Source: Gammaproteobacteria bacterium Ga0077536
GTDB taxonomy: Bacteria > Pseudomonadota > Gammaproteobacteria > Ga0077536
NCBI GenBank assembly: GCA_001464935.1
Contig: LNEL01000055.1
Location: 147,056 to 187,618, forward strand
Direction: 5' to 3'
DNA length: 40,563 bases
How positions within the stretch are numbered: position 1 is the stretch's first letter; each line of letters starts with the position of its first letter. The notes beneath the pieces were generated by a model, which saw nothing but the letters and a program-made list of their open reading frames with translations, had not been told where the DNA came from and did not search any database. A program made the translations under genes and the position numbers. Shown here in pieces: positions 39,610 through 40,563 of this stretch.

Positions 39610-40563
39610 ATGGGAATTTCTCCTAAAAAGCCTGCGCACATAGATGGTTGCTGGCTCGCATTGGCGCTCAACCTGGCGCTGACGGGCGCGCTCGCGGCAC
39701 CGGGTCCGGGACAGTTGCTGCAGCAGGGCGACCATGCCGGCGCGGCGGCCGCGTTTGCGGCACAGGCCGAACGCGGGGTCGCCGTCGCGCAGAACAATCT
39801 CGGCGTGTTGTACCAGCGTGGGCAGGGCGTCGCGCAGGATCCGGCGCTCGCCCGCCAGTGGTTCGAACGCGCGGCCGCCCAGGGTCTGCCCGGTGCGATG
39901 TACAACATCGGCATGCTGTACCTGCGGGGCTATGGCGTGCCGGCCGACCCGACACTCGCCGCCGGGTGGCTCGAAAAGGCCGCGCTGCTCGAGGATCCGG
40001 AAGCGCAGTTCTATCTCGGGCTGCTGCACTATCGCGGCGAAGGTGTGGCGAAGGATCACGCCGTGGCGGCACACTGGTTCGAGAAGGCGGCCGCCGGTCA
40101 GGTCAGCCAGGCCCGTTACAACCTCGCGCTGATGCTGGCGCGCGGCGAAGGCGTGTCAGTCGACGAAGCCCGCGCACTCTGCTGATCGGCGAAATCCACC
40201 TGCGGCACATCGAAGACCCGGCCCGCGCGACGCAGGCGCTCGCCGTGTTCAAGCGTCTCGCCGAATCCGGCGTCGGCGAGGCCCAGTCCGCGCTCGGCAT
40301 GATGTACGTGATGGGCACCGGCACACCGGTCGACGCCCAGGAAGGCCGGTTCTGGATCGAACAGGCCGCGCGCCAGGGTCTGCCGGGTGCGCAGATGAGC
40401 CTGGCGAACCTCTACGCGCAGGGCATCGGCACGACGCGGGATCTCAGCGAAGCGCATGCGTGGTATTCGCTGAGCGCCGAGAACGGTGAGAGCAATGCGC
40501 AGCAATTTGCTGACGCGCTGGCGGTGGAACTCGACACGGCGGGTTTGCTGAAAGCGGCGACGA
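39610..40563 (+). pseudogene. Sel1-repeat (TPR-like) protein with frameshift; 3' end outside window
   Basis: The first frame (39610-40185) gives 191 residues: a signal peptide (LALALNLALTGALAAPG), then Sel1 repeats such as AQNNLGVLYQRGQGVAQDPALARQWFERAA, AMYNIGMLYLRGYGVPAD and AQFYLGLLHYRGEGVAKD. It stops at TGA 40183-40185. From about 40173 the -1 frame continues the same repeats without a stop to the window end: AQSALGMMYVMGTGTPVD, AQMSLANLYAQGIGTTRD, HAWYSLSAENGESNAQQ. A one-base deletion (or two-base insertion) explains this. It may be a real frameshift mutation or an assembly error; there is no homopolymer at the site. Such periplasmic repeat proteins mediate protein interactions. Confidence 0.75.

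Noticed and set aside
1..40563. tRNA, rRNA, CRISPR array, IS element or prophage
   Set aside because: I looked for tRNA-like cloverleaf ends, regular spaced repeats, transposase motifs and phage genes and found none I can support.

Overview
The window reads as a chromosomal segment of a GC-rich, Gram-negative, aerobic proteobacterium. Support comes from the signal peptides, a periplasmic binding protein, a RegB/RegA redox system, an NhaR-type LysR regulator, a SpeD/SpeE polyamine pathway and an OlsF-like lipid acyltransferase. A gammaproteobacterium seems most likely, but no marker here fixes the taxon. I see no rRNA, tRNA, CRISPR array, insertion sequence or prophage. Coding density is high, with many ATGA overlaps between genes.

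Region by region. (1) 1-5383, minus strand: the urea/short-chain amide ABC transporter urtABCDE, followed by the 5' part of an FmdA-type formamidase that runs off the window. (2) 5384-9975: a divergent control region carrying a well-matched sigma-54 promoter, then an NCS1 permease fused through a cysteine-rich linker to a hybrid histidine kinase, then a REC-LuxR response regulator. This looks like a nitrogen-responsive sensing system for the transporter next door. (3) 9976-14957: a 27-bp inverted repeat element, a translationally coupled SH3 / M48 protease / thioesterase / SDR operon, a luciferase-like monooxygenase and an ExoD-family membrane protein. (4) 15065-18109: a class III CoA-transferase and a DUF2339 polytopic membrane protein. 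(5) 18179-21248: DUF4404, an ODP-type diiron metallo-beta-lactamase-fold protein, a soluble MCP-like protein, and divergent nhaR. (6) 21354-23625: an HPF-like protein, then a polyamine operon with two SpeD paralogues flanking SpeE and ending in a strong terminator. (7) 23934-26383: regB-regA plus an alpha/beta hydrolase. (8) 26454-31732: c-di-GMP genes (a degenerate HD-GYP and a GGDEF cyclase), Bcp peroxiredoxin and a cupin, a GloB-like metallohydrolase, and an HDOD protein. (9) 31805-37206: pyruvate carboxylase and an OlsF-like two-domain acyltransferase. (10) 37315-39312: a compact RiPP-type cluster with an HvfA-like precursor, a DUF692 multinuclear iron enzyme and a DUF2063 partner. (11) 39610-end: a Sel1-repeat protein interrupted by an apparent frameshift.

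The three most promising leads are: the DUF692 RiPP cluster, whose precursor keeps an HvfA-like leader but has only two cysteines in an atypical C-terminus; the tandem SpeD paralogues around SpeE, where the first could supply putrescine; and the sigma-54-driven permease-kinase fusion facing the urt operon.
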